DNA of 42,012 nucleotides, from the NCBI GenBank assembly GCA_944380885.1, contig CALWIZ010000020.1:1-42012 (forward strand), in the 5' to 3' direction. Shown in pieces: positions 1 through 8,207 of the stretch; position 1 is the first letter of the stretch, and each line of letters begins with the position of its first letter. Source of the DNA: an uncultured Clostridia bacterium (GTDB taxonomy: Bacteria; Bacillota; Clostridia; Oscillospirales; Acutalibacteraceae). The translations under genes were made by a program, and so were the position numbers. The notes beneath the pieces are model-generated. The model was not told the DNA's origin. It made no database searches and saw nothing but the letters and a program-made list of their open reading frames with translations.

Positions 1-6
1 GCACTT

Positions 7-15
7 ATTATACCA
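7..15 (-). promoter_or_regulatory. Extended -10 promoter firing out of the left edge
   Basis: On the minus strand the sequence reads TG-G-TATAAT, a perfect -10 box with an upstream TG. No good -35 is visible at 16-18 nt. It would drive a gene lying to the left of the window. Confidence 0.4.
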
Positions 16-191
16 TAATTCACCGCTAAAGTCACTATTTATGCCGTTTTGCGGTTTATTCAGTAGACATTATATAGTAAAGCGCTTTTCTTGCATCATG
101 AGAGATAACTGCCTTCTGAAACATCAATTAGGATTTTTATATTCAATAATCTGAAGCATTGCTCTCTGACCTCAAATACAAAAAATTAAAT

Positions 192-426
192 CTACTCTTG
201 CTTTTGCATATGATATTTAAACAGCCCTCCAATTAAGTAATTATGGCTTTCAATGTCGGTAAGGTCGAAACCTTTATATTTAAGCGGTGACCATTCTTTG
301 GATTTTTCGGTAAACCCGCTGCTTTGAAGGTCCTTAAATCCCGAATACAAGTCAAATTCATTTTTAGTAACGGATACAGTTTTAATTACTGTATCGTGCT
401 TAATCAAAACGGCAAAATATATTCAT
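192..426 (-). CDS. Small unrecognised protein, apparent 1-nt frameshift
   Basis: I do not recognise this gene. As sequenced, the open frame runs from a TTG at 407 and encodes about 71 residues, soluble and rich in charged and aromatic residues, with no signal peptide or membrane segment. That TTG has no ribosome binding site. A well-placed start lies just upstream: AAGGA at 430-434 followed by ATG at 426-424. This ATG frame reads seven codons and then GAT-TAA. Removing one T from the TTTT run (complement of 406-409) joins the ATG to the long frame and gives about 77 residues. The gene also has a strong promoter at 455-483. Either it is freshly broken, or the base is a sequencing error. Function is unknown. 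Confidence 0.45.
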
Positions 427-454
427 GGTTCCTTCACAGTCTCTTTTCCGGATT

Positions 455-483
455 ATTATAACATATGTCAAATTATATTACAA
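455..483 (-). promoter_or_regulatory. Promoter of the small gene at 192-426
   Basis: Minus strand: -35 TTGTAA (478-483), 17-nt spacer, -10 TATAAT (455-460), with a TG one base upstream of the -10. The start at 426 lies about 20 nt beyond the expected transcription start. Confidence 0.5.
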
Positions 484-489
484 CATAAA

Positions 490-528
490 TAAGAAGGCGC
501 TACACCTATAAAGTAAAGCGCCTTCTTA
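490..528 (-). terminator. Terminator after ppdK
   Basis: A perfect 12-bp inverted repeat (490-501 with 517-528) with a 15-nt loop lies 74 nt beyond the ppdK stop. The flank in the minus direction is A/T-rich but has no long T run. Confidence 0.6.
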
Positions 529-601
529 TAATTGATTACTCAGTTAATTTTACGATCGGCAGTGCAGAATCCGCACATCTTAGATGTTACCGGGCTTCAG
601 C

Positions 602-3235
602 TTATTTCCGCGGCTCTTTAATCGCAGCCTGCGCAGCGGCAAGGCGGGCAATCGGAACACGGAACGGTGAGCAGGAAACATAGGTGAGACCTAAGCTATG
701 GCAGAACTCAACAGATGTCGGATCGCCGCCGTGCTCGCCGCAGATACCAATATGCATATCAGGACGAACTGATCTTCCGAGCTCAACTGATATCTTCATT
801 AGTTTGCCTACACCGTTCTGGTCAAGACGCGCAAACGGATCATTTTCGAAAATCTTGGCGTCATAGTAAGCCTCAAGGAACTTACCGGCATCGTCACGGC
901 TGAAGCCGTAGGTCATCTGGGTAAGGTCGTTTGTTCCGAAGCAGAAGAACTCAGCTTCCTTGGCGATCTCGTCAGAAGTGAGAGCCGCACGCGGGATTTC
1001 GATCATTGTACCTACTTCGTACTTAAGCTCAACACCTGCAGCCGCTATTTCAGCGTCAGCGGTCTCAACAACAAATTTCTTTACATATTTAAGCTCTTTG
1101 ACATCGCCGATAAGCGGAATCATGATTTCCGGAACAATGTTCCAGTCTGGGTGAGCTTTCTTTACATTAAGAGCGGCACGGATAACAGCCTTGGTCTGCA
1201 TCTTGGCAATTTCCGGATAGGTAACAGCCAGACGGCAGCCGCGGTGACCCATCATCGGGTTGAACTCGTGCAGAGAAGCTATAATAGCCTTTATATCAGC
1301 AACGGTCTTGCCCTGAGCCTTTGCGAGAGCCTCGATATCATCCTCTTCGGTGGGAACAAACTCATGAAGCGGCGGGTCAAGGAAACGGATTGTAACCGGT
1401 TTGCCCTCCATAGCCTCATAAAGCTCCTCAAAGTCCTTCTGCTGAATGGGCAGAATCTTGTCAAGAGCCGCCTCGCGCTGCTCAACTGTATCGGCGCAGA
1501 TCATCTCGCGGAAAGCGGCGATTCTGTCAGCCTCAAAGAACATATGCTCTGTACGGCAGAGACCGATGCCCTCAGCGCCCAGCTCGAAAGCCTTCTTCGC
1601 GTCAGTCGGTGTGTCGGCATTGGTGCGTACCTGAAGTACTCTGTACTTGTCCGCCCAAGCCATGATTCTTCCGAACTCGCCGGCTATTGTAGCGTCAACA
1701 GTCGGAATGATTCCGTCATAAATGTTACCGGTTGAACCGTCGATTGAGATATAGTCTCCCTCATGATAGGTCTTGCCGGCAAGCTCAAACTGCTTGTTTT
1801 CCTCGTCCATCTTTATATCGGAGCAGCCGGAAACGCAGCAGGTACCCATTCCGCGGGCAACAACGGCAGCGTGTGAGGTCATACCGCCGCGAACGGTGAG
1901 TATACCCTGTGAAGCCTTCATTCCGGTGATGTCTTCCGGAGAGGTCTCAAGACGTACGAGAACTACCTTTTCGCCTCTTGCCTTCCAGGATTCGGCATCG
2001 TCGGCAGTGAAAACTATCTTACCGCAGGCAGCTCCGGGGGAAGCGCCGAGACCCTTGCCTACCGGTGTAGCAGCCTTTAACGCCTTGGCGTCAAACTGCG
2101 GGTGGAGAAGTGTATCAAGGTTGCGGGGGTCTATCATAAGAACAGCCTCTTCTTCTGTTCTCATACCCTCGTCAACGAGGTCGCAGGCAATCTTAAGAGC
2201 AGCCTGAGCGGTTCTCTTTCCGTTACGGGTCTGAAGCATATAAAGTTTGCCATGTTCAACGGTGAACTCCATATCCTGCATATCTCTGTAATGCTTCTCA
2301 AGGATATCGCAGACCTTCTGGAACTCAGCGAAAGCCTCGGGGAACTTCTGCTCCATTTCAGCTATCTTCATAGGAGTACGCACGCCGGCAACAACGTCCT
2401 CGCCCTGAGCGTTGGTGAGGAACTCACCGAAAAGGCCCTTATTACCGGTAGCCGGGTCACGTGTGAAGGCAACGCCTGTACCGCAGTCGTCACCCATGTT
2501 TCCGAAAGCCATTGACTGAACGTTAACAGCGGTACCCCATGAATACGGGATATCATTGTCACGGCGGTAAACGTTAGCACGGGGGTTGTCCCATGAACGG
2601 AAAACAGCCTTTATAGCGCCCATAAGCTGCTCGGTCGGGTCAGACGGGAAATCTGTGCCTATCTTAGCCTTGTATTCAGCCTTGAACTGTGAAGCGAGCT
2701 CCTTGAGGTCGTCAGCGGTAAGCTCAACGTCCTGAGTCACACCCTTCTTTTCCTTCATAGCGTCGATAAGCTGCTCAAAGTACTTCTTGCCGACTTCCAT
2801 AACAACATCCGAGTACATCTGGATAAATCTTCTGTAGCAGTCCCAAGCCCAGCGGGGGTTATTCGACTGCTTAGCGATAACCTCAACAACCTCTTCGTTG
2901 AGACCGAGGTTAAGAATGGTATCCATCATTCCGGGCATGGAAGCGCGCGCACCTGAACGAACAGAAACGAGAAGCGGATTTTCCTTATCGCCGAACTTCT
3001 TGCCGGTGATAGCCTCCATCTTGTCGATATATTCCATTATCTGCGCTTTGATTTCGTCGTTGATCTTCTGACCGTCCTCATAATACTGGGTGCAGGCCTC
3101 GGTGGAAATAGTGAAGCCCTGCGGAACAGGAAGACCAAGACCGGTCATTTCAGCAAGGTTTGCGCCTTTACCGCCGAGAAGCTCACGCATGTTTGCGTTG
3201 CCTTCGCTGAAAAGGTAAACGTACTTGTGACTCAT
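602..3235 (-). CDS. ppdK: Pyruvate, phosphate dikinase
   Basis: Interconverts pyruvate + ATP + phosphate with PEP + AMP + pyrophosphate in the cytoplasm. In anaerobes it often works in glycolysis together with, or in place of, pyruvate kinase. At 877 residues it has the usual full length. The N-terminal ATP-grasp part is followed by the swivelling phosphohistidine domain, with GLGASPGAACG near residue 396 and the catalytic His at 455 in GGMTSHAAVV. The C-terminal PEP/pyruvate barrel carries GIGLCRTEHMFF, FGTNDLTQMTYG and GICGEHGGDP. The ATG start is preceded by AGGAGG. The gene stands alone, with a terminator downstream and a regulator gene 220 nt upstream. Pyruvate kinase is encoded at 8208-9620, so both PEP-pyruvate enzymes are present. 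Identification is secure from conserved motifs. Confidence 0.97.
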   Translation of the reverse strand: MSHKYVYLFSEGNANMRELLGGKGANLAEMTGLGLPVPQGFTISTEACTQYYEDGQKINDEIKAQIMEYIDKMEAITGKKFGDKENPLLVSVRSGARASMPGMMDTILNLGLNEEVVEVIAKQSNNPRWAWDCYRRFIQMYSDVVMEVGKKYFEQLIDAMKEKKGVTQDVELTADDLKELASQFKAEYKAKIGTDFPSDPTEQLMGAIKAVFRSWDNPRANVYRRDNDIPYSWGTAVNVQSMAFGNMGDDCGTGVAFTRDPATGNKGLFGEFLTNAQGEDVVAGVRTPMKIAEMEQKFPEAFAEFQKVCDILEKHYRDMQDMEFTVEHGKLYMLQTRNGKRTAQAALKIACDLVDEGMRTEEEAVLMIDPRNLDTLLHPQFDAKALKAATPVGKGLGASPGAACGKIVFTADDAESWKARGEKVVLVRLETSPEDITGMKASQGILTVRGGMTSHAAVVARGMGTCCVSGCSDIKMDEENKQFELAGKTYHEGDYISIDGSTGNIYDGIIPTVDATIAGEFGRIMAWADKYRVLQVRTNADTPTDAKKAFELGAEGIGLCRTEHMFFEADRIAAFREMICADTVEQREAALDKILPIQQKDFEELYEAMEGKPVTIRFLDPPLHEFVPTEEDDIEALAKAQGKTVADIKAIIASLHEFNPMMGHRGCRLAVTYPEIAKMQTKAVIRAALNVKKAHPDWNIVPEIMIPLIGDVKELKYVKKFVVETADAEIAAAGVELKYEVGTMIEIPRAALTSDEIAKEAEFFCFGTNDLTQMTYGFSRDDAGKFLEAYYDAKIFENDPFARLDQNGVGKLMKISVELGRSVRPDMHIGICGEHGGDPTSVEFCHSLGLTYVSCSPFRVPIARLAAAQAAIKEPRK

Positions 3236-3319
3236 TAAGAATCGACCTCCTAATTTTTTTACGGATATTCTCCGTTACTGACTTTTTTACATACTTTACA
3301 ACCCGTAAGTATCCATAAC

Positions 3320-3325
3320 ATTATA
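3320..3325 (-). promoter_or_regulatory. Possible -10 box of ppdK
   Basis: Minus-strand TATAAT lies 85 nt upstream of the ppdK start. The hexamer 17 nt further upstream (TTTATT) is a poor -35, so this rests mainly on the perfect -10. Confidence 0.35.
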
Positions 3326-3455
3326 CCAAGAAACAAGCAAAAAATAAAGGATTTTTTCTAAAAAAAATTCCTCTCACGGTAATTTTTAGAGATAAGCATT
3401 AAATTAAAGCGTAAGACATCTGAATATTTATATATATTAACAATCTTTAATATAT

Positions 3456-4214
3456 TTATTCATCGTGACAGCTGATTTTTGCCGCCGTTTCAGTGACAAG
3501 TCTGCCTATTTTGGCTATTTTTTCCTCGTTCATGCGGGACGACGGAGCCGAGACACTGAACGCGTATCTGTACTCACCGTAAACATCGGGAAGAGCCGCG
3601 GCGACGCAGCATACCCCCTCCTCGTTTTCCTCGCGGTCGGCGGCATACCCGTTTTCACGGACCTTTCGTATTTCCTCCATAAAAACGCCGAAATCGGTTA
3701 TTGTTTTACCGGTCTTTTTGCACACGTCCGAGGAATCCCAGATTTTTCTGATTTCTTCGTCGTCAAGGTGCGACATCATGGCTTTTCCGACGGCGGTATA
3801 TACCATCGGAAGGGAAAGCCCCACCCTCGATACCATTCTGACCGAATTGACCGCCGACTCGAATTTATCGATATAAACCGTCTCGTTGCCGTTTCTTTCG
3901 ACAAGGTGTACCGTTTCTCCGGTAATTTTCGGTATCTGCTCAAGGTACCTTCTCGCGTATCGTCTTATATCGATTTTTGAAAGCGTATCGGCGGAGAGCC
4001 TTAAAAATTTAAGGGTCAGCGTATATTTTTCGTTTGCCGCGCGCTTCCTGACATAACCGAGTCCGCAGAGGGTTGAAAGAAACCTGTAAACCGTCGCCTT
4101 GTTAAGCCCCGACAGGGCGGCAAGCTCGGTTATTCCGAGTTCCCCTTTTTCACATAACAGCTCTATTATTCTGAATGCTCGCTCCACTGACTGCACCGAT
4201 GACTGTTCGGACAT
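3456..4214 (-). CDS. IclR-family transcriptional regulator (KdgR-like)
   Basis: A DNA-binding regulator of 252 residues, the usual IclR length. Residues about 6-65 form the IclR winged helix (RAFRIIELL, then GLNKATVYRFLSTL). The rest is the IclR effector-binding domain (RYLEQIPKITGETVHLV, VGKAMMSHL, CCVAAALPDVYG). ATG is preceded by AGGAG. The gene lies 25 nt downstream of the LTA-synthase-like gene and is probably transcribed with it from the promoter at 6327-6355. That promoter is back to back with the KDPG aldolase operon promoter. IclR members of the KdgR type control 2-keto-3-deoxygluconate genes, and the palindromes at 6405-6432 resemble KdgR sites. I therefore infer that this protein regulates kdgA-kdgK; the ligand is not visible from sequence. 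Confidence 0.9.
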   Translation of the reverse strand: MSEQSSVQSVERAFRIIELLCEKGELGITELAALSGLNKATVYRFLSTLCGLGYVRKRAANEKYTLTLKFLRLSADTLSKIDIRRYARRYLEQIPKITGETVHLVERNGNETVYIDKFESAVNSVRMVSRVGLSLPMVYTAVGKAMMSHLDDEEIRKIWDSSDVCKKTGKTITDFGVFMEEIRKVRENGYAADREENEEGVCCVAAALPDVYGEYRYAFSVSAPSSRMNEEKIAKIGRLVTETAAKISCHDE

Positions 4215-4239
4215 TTTTTCACTCCTGACTTTTTAATGC

Positions 4240-6267
4240 CTATTTACCGAGAAAATATGAAAAATAGTCGGTTTCAAGCACCTTTGAGCAATAATTTATT
4301 TTGTTTCTCACCGTTTTCTTTATCCTGTCGACATAACCGTCGGGCACCTTGATATCAGAGTCTGCCGGCGTGAATTTTCCGGTCGAGGCTATATAGTAAC
4401 CGAGGTCGGTTTTCCAGTTGTAGGACATATCGAACACAAGCGGCTCGGCGTCAGAGAAAACGTCTCTTCCCGGCAGCAGCCTTGAGTCGAACTCCGTGCC
4501 GAAAAGATTTGAAAGAGTAGGCACGATATCAAGGCTGGAGGTCGGAGAGGACACGGTGACCGGCTCGCTGTCCTCAAGTGAGCCGCACCAGAGAATAAGC
4601 CGGCTGTGGTCACGCTGAAGCGCGTTTTCCACGTTATAGCCGTAAAGCTCGGAAAGATACGGCATATTTCCGAGTGTGCCGTCGCTGTCCAGCGAGTACG
4701 GAAAATGATCTGACGAAATACAGATGACCGTATCGTCAGCCCTGCCGCTTTTCTCAAGCTCCGACACAAGGTGGCTCATTGCCGCCTCAAGCTCAAGATT
4801 AGCCGCGAGATAACATTTTACCTTTTCCGAAAATCCGAGGTCCTTTACCTTATCCCAGTTCTTTTTTGACATTGAGTTTCCGGTAAGGCTGTACTCGCCG
4901 TGACCGCTCACCGTCATATAGTAAACGTTGAAATGCTCCTTTTCGATGTAAGACGGCAGCGTTCCGGCTATCATCTCAAGGTCGCTCTGCGGCCATGTGT
5001 TTTTAACATATTTTTCCATACCGTTGCCGTAACCCATAAACCCGTCGGAATAGCCGAGATTGTTATGGGTCTTGTCGCGGTCGTAGAAGGTGTAGGTATT
5101 GTTGTGGAATGCCTTGCCGTAGTAGCCGAGACGGTTAAGCTGGTTTCCCATTGTAAAGTACAGATTGTGCGTCGCCGAATTTTTCATCGACATTCCTGTC
5201 TGCATCGGCAGCATTCCCAAAAGATTCTGGTATTCGCCTCCGGTAGTTCCGGCGGAAGCGGGCTGGTAGTAATCGGTGAAATTTATGCCCCGTGTCGAAA
5301 GCCGGTAAAGCGTGGGGGTCAGTTTTTCGTCTATTACCTCCGCGGAAAATGCCTCAGCCGTTATCATAATAAGATTTTTACCCCTGAAAATTCCGGTAAA
5401 CTCATTCTTTTTCGACGGCGTAAGCCCGGCGACATAGCTGTGTATCGAAGCTACCGTACTGTTCTTTTCGGTGCCGGCAAGAGCCTCGAAATCAATATCC
5501 ATTTGGTTGAACCCGTACTCGACCGGCTTCTCTTCCTCCGGTTCCGATTCAGATGACTCCCCGTCACTCTCCGGAGCGGATACCTGCTCAAAATCGTCCT
5601 TATCGGTCATGATAATATTTTTAAGGTCCAGCCTTATTCCGGTAAGCAGACCGAAATGCGAAACCGCCGCCTGATAATTGTACTCCTTTTTGTAAGCCGA
5701 CGAATAAACGGGCGACGCCCATATAAACGTTAAATCAATAAAATAAATAAGTACCAGAAGCCCCGCGCAGAAACCGGCAAGGCGCAGTGTAACCGCGTTT
5801 TTATACAGCCTGCCGCCGAAAAAAGCGAGAAGTCCCACCGGCAGGAAATAAAGAATTATCATAAAAATACCGCCGGGACTTAGCATAAGCTCGGTTATCC
5901 TCCCACCGAAATCCGAAGCGGCGTCAGAAGCTCCGCCGGTAACAGTTCTCAAATCATAAAAAATCCTGAACTGCCTGTATACAAAATACTGCGCGAGAAA
6001 TACCGCCGACGTAACCGCCGCCATTGCCGTACTTATAATCACCCTCGCTCTTTTGTTCCTTACAAGGCATACGGCGACCGAAACAATTCCGCCGTACAAA
6101 ACAGAGAAAAGCAGGGTAAAAAAAACTCCCGCGGAAAAAAATTTTTCCGATGTGGAAATTCTGAAAAGCATTTCAAAATATATTATAACGGCCGGATAAA
6201 CCGATAAAGCAAGTACCGTTCCGCCGTATGTCTTTTTTTGCGTTGATTCCGCCTTTGTTGCAGGCAT
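4240..6267 (-). CDS. LTA synthase-family phosphoglycerol transferase
   Basis: Membrane sulfatase-fold enzyme of the lipoteichoic acid synthase type, which moves glycerol phosphate from phosphatidylglycerol to a cell-surface polymer. The N-terminal half has about five hydrophobic segments between residues 15 and 185. A low-complexity acidic linker (about 230-250) leads to the extracellular catalytic domain. Key residues visible are Glu305 in MITAEAF, the Thr nucleophile at about 341 in SAGTTGGEYQ, and the metal-binding SSDHFPY motif. At 675 residues the length is typical. The ATG is preceded by AAGGAAG. The gene heads a leftward unit with the IclR gene and has a good promoter. Whether it makes true LTA or another glycerol-phosphate polymer cannot be decided here. 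Confidence 0.88.
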   Translation of the reverse strand: MPATKAESTQKKTYGGTVLALSVYPAVIIYFEMLFRISTSEKFFSAGVFFTLLFSVLYGGIVSVAVCLVRNKRARVIISTAMAAVTSAVFLAQYFVYRQFRIFYDLRTVTGGASDAASDFGGRITELMLSPGGIFMIILYFLPVGLLAFFGGRLYKNAVTLRLAGFCAGLLVLIYFIDLTFIWASPVYSSAYKKEYNYQAAVSHFGLLTGIRLDLKNIIMTDKDDFEQVSAPESDGESSESEPEEEKPVEYGFNQMDIDFEALAGTEKNSTVASIHSYVAGLTPSKKNEFTGIFRGKNLIMITAEAFSAEVIDEKLTPTLYRLSTRGINFTDYYQPASAGTTGGEYQNLLGMLPMQTGMSMKNSATHNLYFTMGNQLNRLGYYGKAFHNNTYTFYDRDKTHNNLGYSDGFMGYGNGMEKYVKNTWPQSDLEMIAGTLPSYIEKEHFNVYYMTVSGHGEYSLTGNSMSKKNWDKVKDLGFSEKVKCYLAANLELEAAMSHLVSELEKSGRADDTVICISSDHFPYSLDSDGTLGNMPYLSELYGYNVENALQRDHSRLILWCGSLEDSEPVTVSSPTSSLDIVPTLSNLFGTEFDSRLLPGRDVFSDAEPLVFDMSYNWKTDLGYYIASTGKFTPADSDIKVPDGYVDRIKKTVRNKINYCSKVLETDYFSYFLGK

Positions 6268-6326
6268 ATTATAACTTCCTTTTTCAATTCACAATATTGA
6301 ATACCTTTCTTCCGTACATATAACAA

Positions 6327-6355
6327 ATTTTATCACATTTCACTTCAGTTTGCAA
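6327..6355 (-). promoter_or_regulatory. Promoter of LTA-synthase/IclR unit
   Basis: Minus strand: -35 TTGCAA (6350-6355), 17-nt spacer, -10 TAAAAT (6327-6332), preceded by TG one base upstream. Its -35 lies only 7 nt from the -35 of the divergent kdgA promoter. Confidence 0.6.
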
Positions 6356-6362
6356 ATACCAC

Positions 6363-6390
6363 TTGACAAATATCACTGATGTGGTAAAAT
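6363..6390 (+). promoter_or_regulatory. Promoter of kdgA-kdgK
   Basis: Perfect -35 TTGACA (6363-6368), 16-nt spacer, -10 TAAAAT (6385-6390) with TG one base upstream. The expected transcription start is near 6397, just before the palindromic operator at 6405-6432. Confidence 0.7.
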
Positions 6391-6404
6391 ATTTTCGGAA
6401 TGAA

Positions 6405-6432
6405 TGAAACATTGTTTCACTATGTGAAACAA
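6405..6432. promoter_or_regulatory. Overlapping palindromic operators, KdgR-like
   Basis: Two perfect palindromes share a half site. TGAAACA-T-TGTTTCA occupies 6405-6419, and a 9-3-9 repeat (TTGTTTCAC, TAT, GTGAAACAA) occupies 6412-6432. They fill the space between the predicted transcription start and the AAGGAGG ribosome binding site (6431-6437). The GAAAC/GTTTC half sites resemble known KdgR (IclR-family) boxes. A bound protein would block elongation or initiation. In RNA the second palindrome would form a hairpin touching the ribosome binding site. The assignment to the IclR gene at 3456-4214 is inference. Confidence 0.65.
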
Positions 6433-6444
6433 GGAGGCATTGAT

Positions 6445-7083
6445 ATGGAAAATCTTATCAGAGAAATGACTGAGGCGGGCGTTGTTCCGGTCGTGAAAAT
6501 TGACAACGCGGACGACGCGGTAAATTTAGCCGCAGCACTCAGAAAAGGCGGTATAAACTGCGCGGAGATAACCTTCAGAACCGATGCTGCTGAGGAATCC
6601 ATAAAGCGTATTTCGGCGGAATTTCCGGATATGCTTATAATCGCCGGCACCGTGCTTACACCGAAGCAGGCGGATAAAGCCATTGCCGCCGGCGCCAAAG
6701 CGATAGTAAGTCCGGGGCTTAATCCGATGGTTGTAAAGCACTGCATCGTAAAGGGTTATCCGGTTGTCCCCGGCGTTTGCACTCCAAGTGAGGTTGAGCA
6801 GGCCATGTCGCTCGGTCTTTCGTATCTCAAGTTCTTCCCTGCCGAGGCGGCGGGCGGTGTCAAAATGATAAAAGCTATGGCGGCGCCCTATACAGGTATC
6901 CGTTTTATGCCGACAGGCGGCATAAACGTTTCTAATTTAGCCGATTATCTCAACTGCAAGGCGGTTTTTGCCTGCGGCGGAAGCTGGATGGTTCCGTCTG
7001 ACAAGATAGCGGCGGGCAAATTTGACGAGATAGAAAAGCTGACCGCTGAGGCGGCGGCACTTTTAAAGGAGGTAAGAAAATAA
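6445..7083 (+). CDS. kdgA: KDPG/KHG aldolase
   Basis: Class I aldolase that splits 2-keto-3-deoxy-6-phosphogluconate into pyruvate and glyceraldehyde 3-phosphate. 212 residues, normal for the family. The Schiff-base lysine is K129 in YLKFFPAE, and the catalytic Glu is E41 in CAEITFRT; IAGTVLT and FMPTGGI are also typical. I chose the ATG at 6445 because AAGGAGG sits 7 nt before it. The upstream in-frame ATG at 6400 lies at the transcription start and inside the operator region. The stop overlaps the kinase start as TAATG, so the two genes are translationally coupled. With the kinase it completes the lower part of uronate/KDG catabolism. No upstream uronate isomerase or dehydratase genes lie in the window. 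Confidence 0.93.
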   Translation: MENLIREMTEAGVVPVVKIDNADDAVNLAAALRKGGINCAEITFRTDAAEESIKRISAEFPDMLIIAGTVLTPKQADKAIAAGAKAIVSPGLNPMVVKHCIVKGYPVVPGVCTPSEVEQAMSLGLSYLKFFPAEAAGGVKMIKAMAAPYTGIRFMPTGGINVSNLADYLNCKAVFACGGSWMVPSDKIAAGKFDEIEKLTAEAAALLKEVRK

Positions 7084-8102
7084 TGAGAGCAGTTACATTC
7101 GGTGAAGTAATGTTAAGACTGGCGCCCGAGGGGTATTACCGCTTTTTGCAGGCGGACAGCTTCGGCGCGACCTTCGGCGGCGGCGAGGCAAATGTCGCAG
7201 TATCGCTTGCGAATTACGGGGTTGACGCGGCTTTTGTTACAAAGCTGCCGGCTCACGAAATAGGTCAGATGGCGGTGAACTCGCTTCGCAAATACGGGGT
7301 TGACACCTCAAAAATCGTCCGCGGCGGCGACAGGATAGGAATCTACTACCTTGAAAAGGGCGCTTCTCAGCGCGCCTCGAAGGTAATATACGACCGCGCT
7401 CATTCCGCCATTGCCGAGGCTCAGACCTCCGACTTCAACTGGGAAGAAATTTTTAAAGGAGCCGACTGGTTCCATTTCACCGGAATCACTCCCGCACTGT
7501 CAGACAACGCCGCGGCAATCTGTCTTGAGGCGGTAAAAGCGGCGAAGAAAAACGGCTTAAAGGTAAGCTGCGACCTTAACTATCGCAAAAAGCTCTGGAC
7601 AAGGGAAAAAGCCGGCGAGGTAATGGGCGGACTGATGAAGTATGTAGATGTCTGCATAGCCAATGAGGAGGACGCCGCCGATGTATTCGGCATAAAAGCG
7701 GCTGATACTGACGTAACAAAGGGTGAAGTAAATCACGAGGGATACAAAGATGTCGCGAAGCAGCTTAAAGAGCGTTTCGGTTTTTCATATGTGGCGATAA
7801 CACTGCGCGGCTCAATTTCCGCTAATGACAATGACTGGGCGGCAATGCTTTATGACGGCGAGAAATACTATTTCAGCAAGCAGTACCGCATACATATCGT
7901 TGACCGTGTAGGCGGCGGCGACAGCTTCGGCGGCGGTCTTATCTACGCTATGCTTTCGGGATTTGCTCCGCAGGACGCGATTGAGTTCGCGGTAGCTGCG
8001 AGTTGCCTAAAGCATACAGTTGAAGGCGATTACAACCTTGTAAGCGCAGCCGAGGTAAAGACTTTGGCGGGCGGAGACGGCAGCGGCAGGGTTCAGCGCT
8101 GA
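7083..8102 (+). CDS. kdgK: 2-keto-3-deoxygluconate kinase (PfkB family)
   Basis: Phosphorylates 2-keto-3-deoxygluconate to KDPG, the substrate of the preceding aldolase. It is a 339-residue PfkB/ribokinase-fold protein. The N-terminal FGEVMLRLAPEGYYR and FGGGEANVAVSLANYG are typical of KDG kinases, and the C-terminal PfkB signature with the catalytic base is DRVGGGDSFGGGL. The start overlaps the aldolase stop by one base and is preceded by AAAGGAGG. A strong terminator follows at 8152-8188. Substrate assignment rests on pairing with the aldolase; a fructokinase-like activity is the alternative. Confidence 0.92.
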   Translation: MRAVTFGEVMLRLAPEGYYRFLQADSFGATFGGGEANVAVSLANYGVDAAFVTKLPAHEIGQMAVNSLRKYGVDTSKIVRGGDRIGIYYLEKGASQRASKVIYDRAHSAIAEAQTSDFNWEEIFKGADWFHFTGITPALSDNAAAICLEAVKAAKKNGLKVSCDLNYRKKLWTREKAGEVMGGLMKYVDVCIANEEDAADVFGIKAADTDVTKGEVNHEGYKDVAKQLKERFGFSYVAITLRGSISANDNDWAAMLYDGEKYYFSKQYRIHIVDRVGGGDSFGGGLIYAMLSGFAPQDAIEFAVAASCLKHTVEGDYNLVSAAEVKTLAGGDGSGRVQR

Positions 8103-8151
8103 TTCCCCGTATTCACATCATATTTCCTAACTTTTAAGCAATTACAAAAAT

Positions 8152-8188
8152 ACGGCTGACGCCGGCTTTAATGCGCGGCGTCAGCCGT
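8152..8188. terminator. Bidirectional terminator between kdgK and pyk
   Basis: Perfect 13-bp stem (8152-8164 with 8176-8188) with an 11-nt loop. T-rich sequence follows on both strands, between two convergent genes. Confidence 0.85.
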
Positions 8189-8207
8189 TGTTATTTTATA
8201 ACGGGTT

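Noticed and set aside
1151..1735. Long plus-strand open frame opposite ppdK (and several others there)
   Set aside because: Lies entirely inside the well-supported ppdK gene, in an antisense frame with no ribosome binding site and atypical composition.
3350..3372. A/T hairpin as a terminator after the IclR gene
   Set aside because: Almost purely A-T pairing with mismatches and no clear stem; too weak to call.
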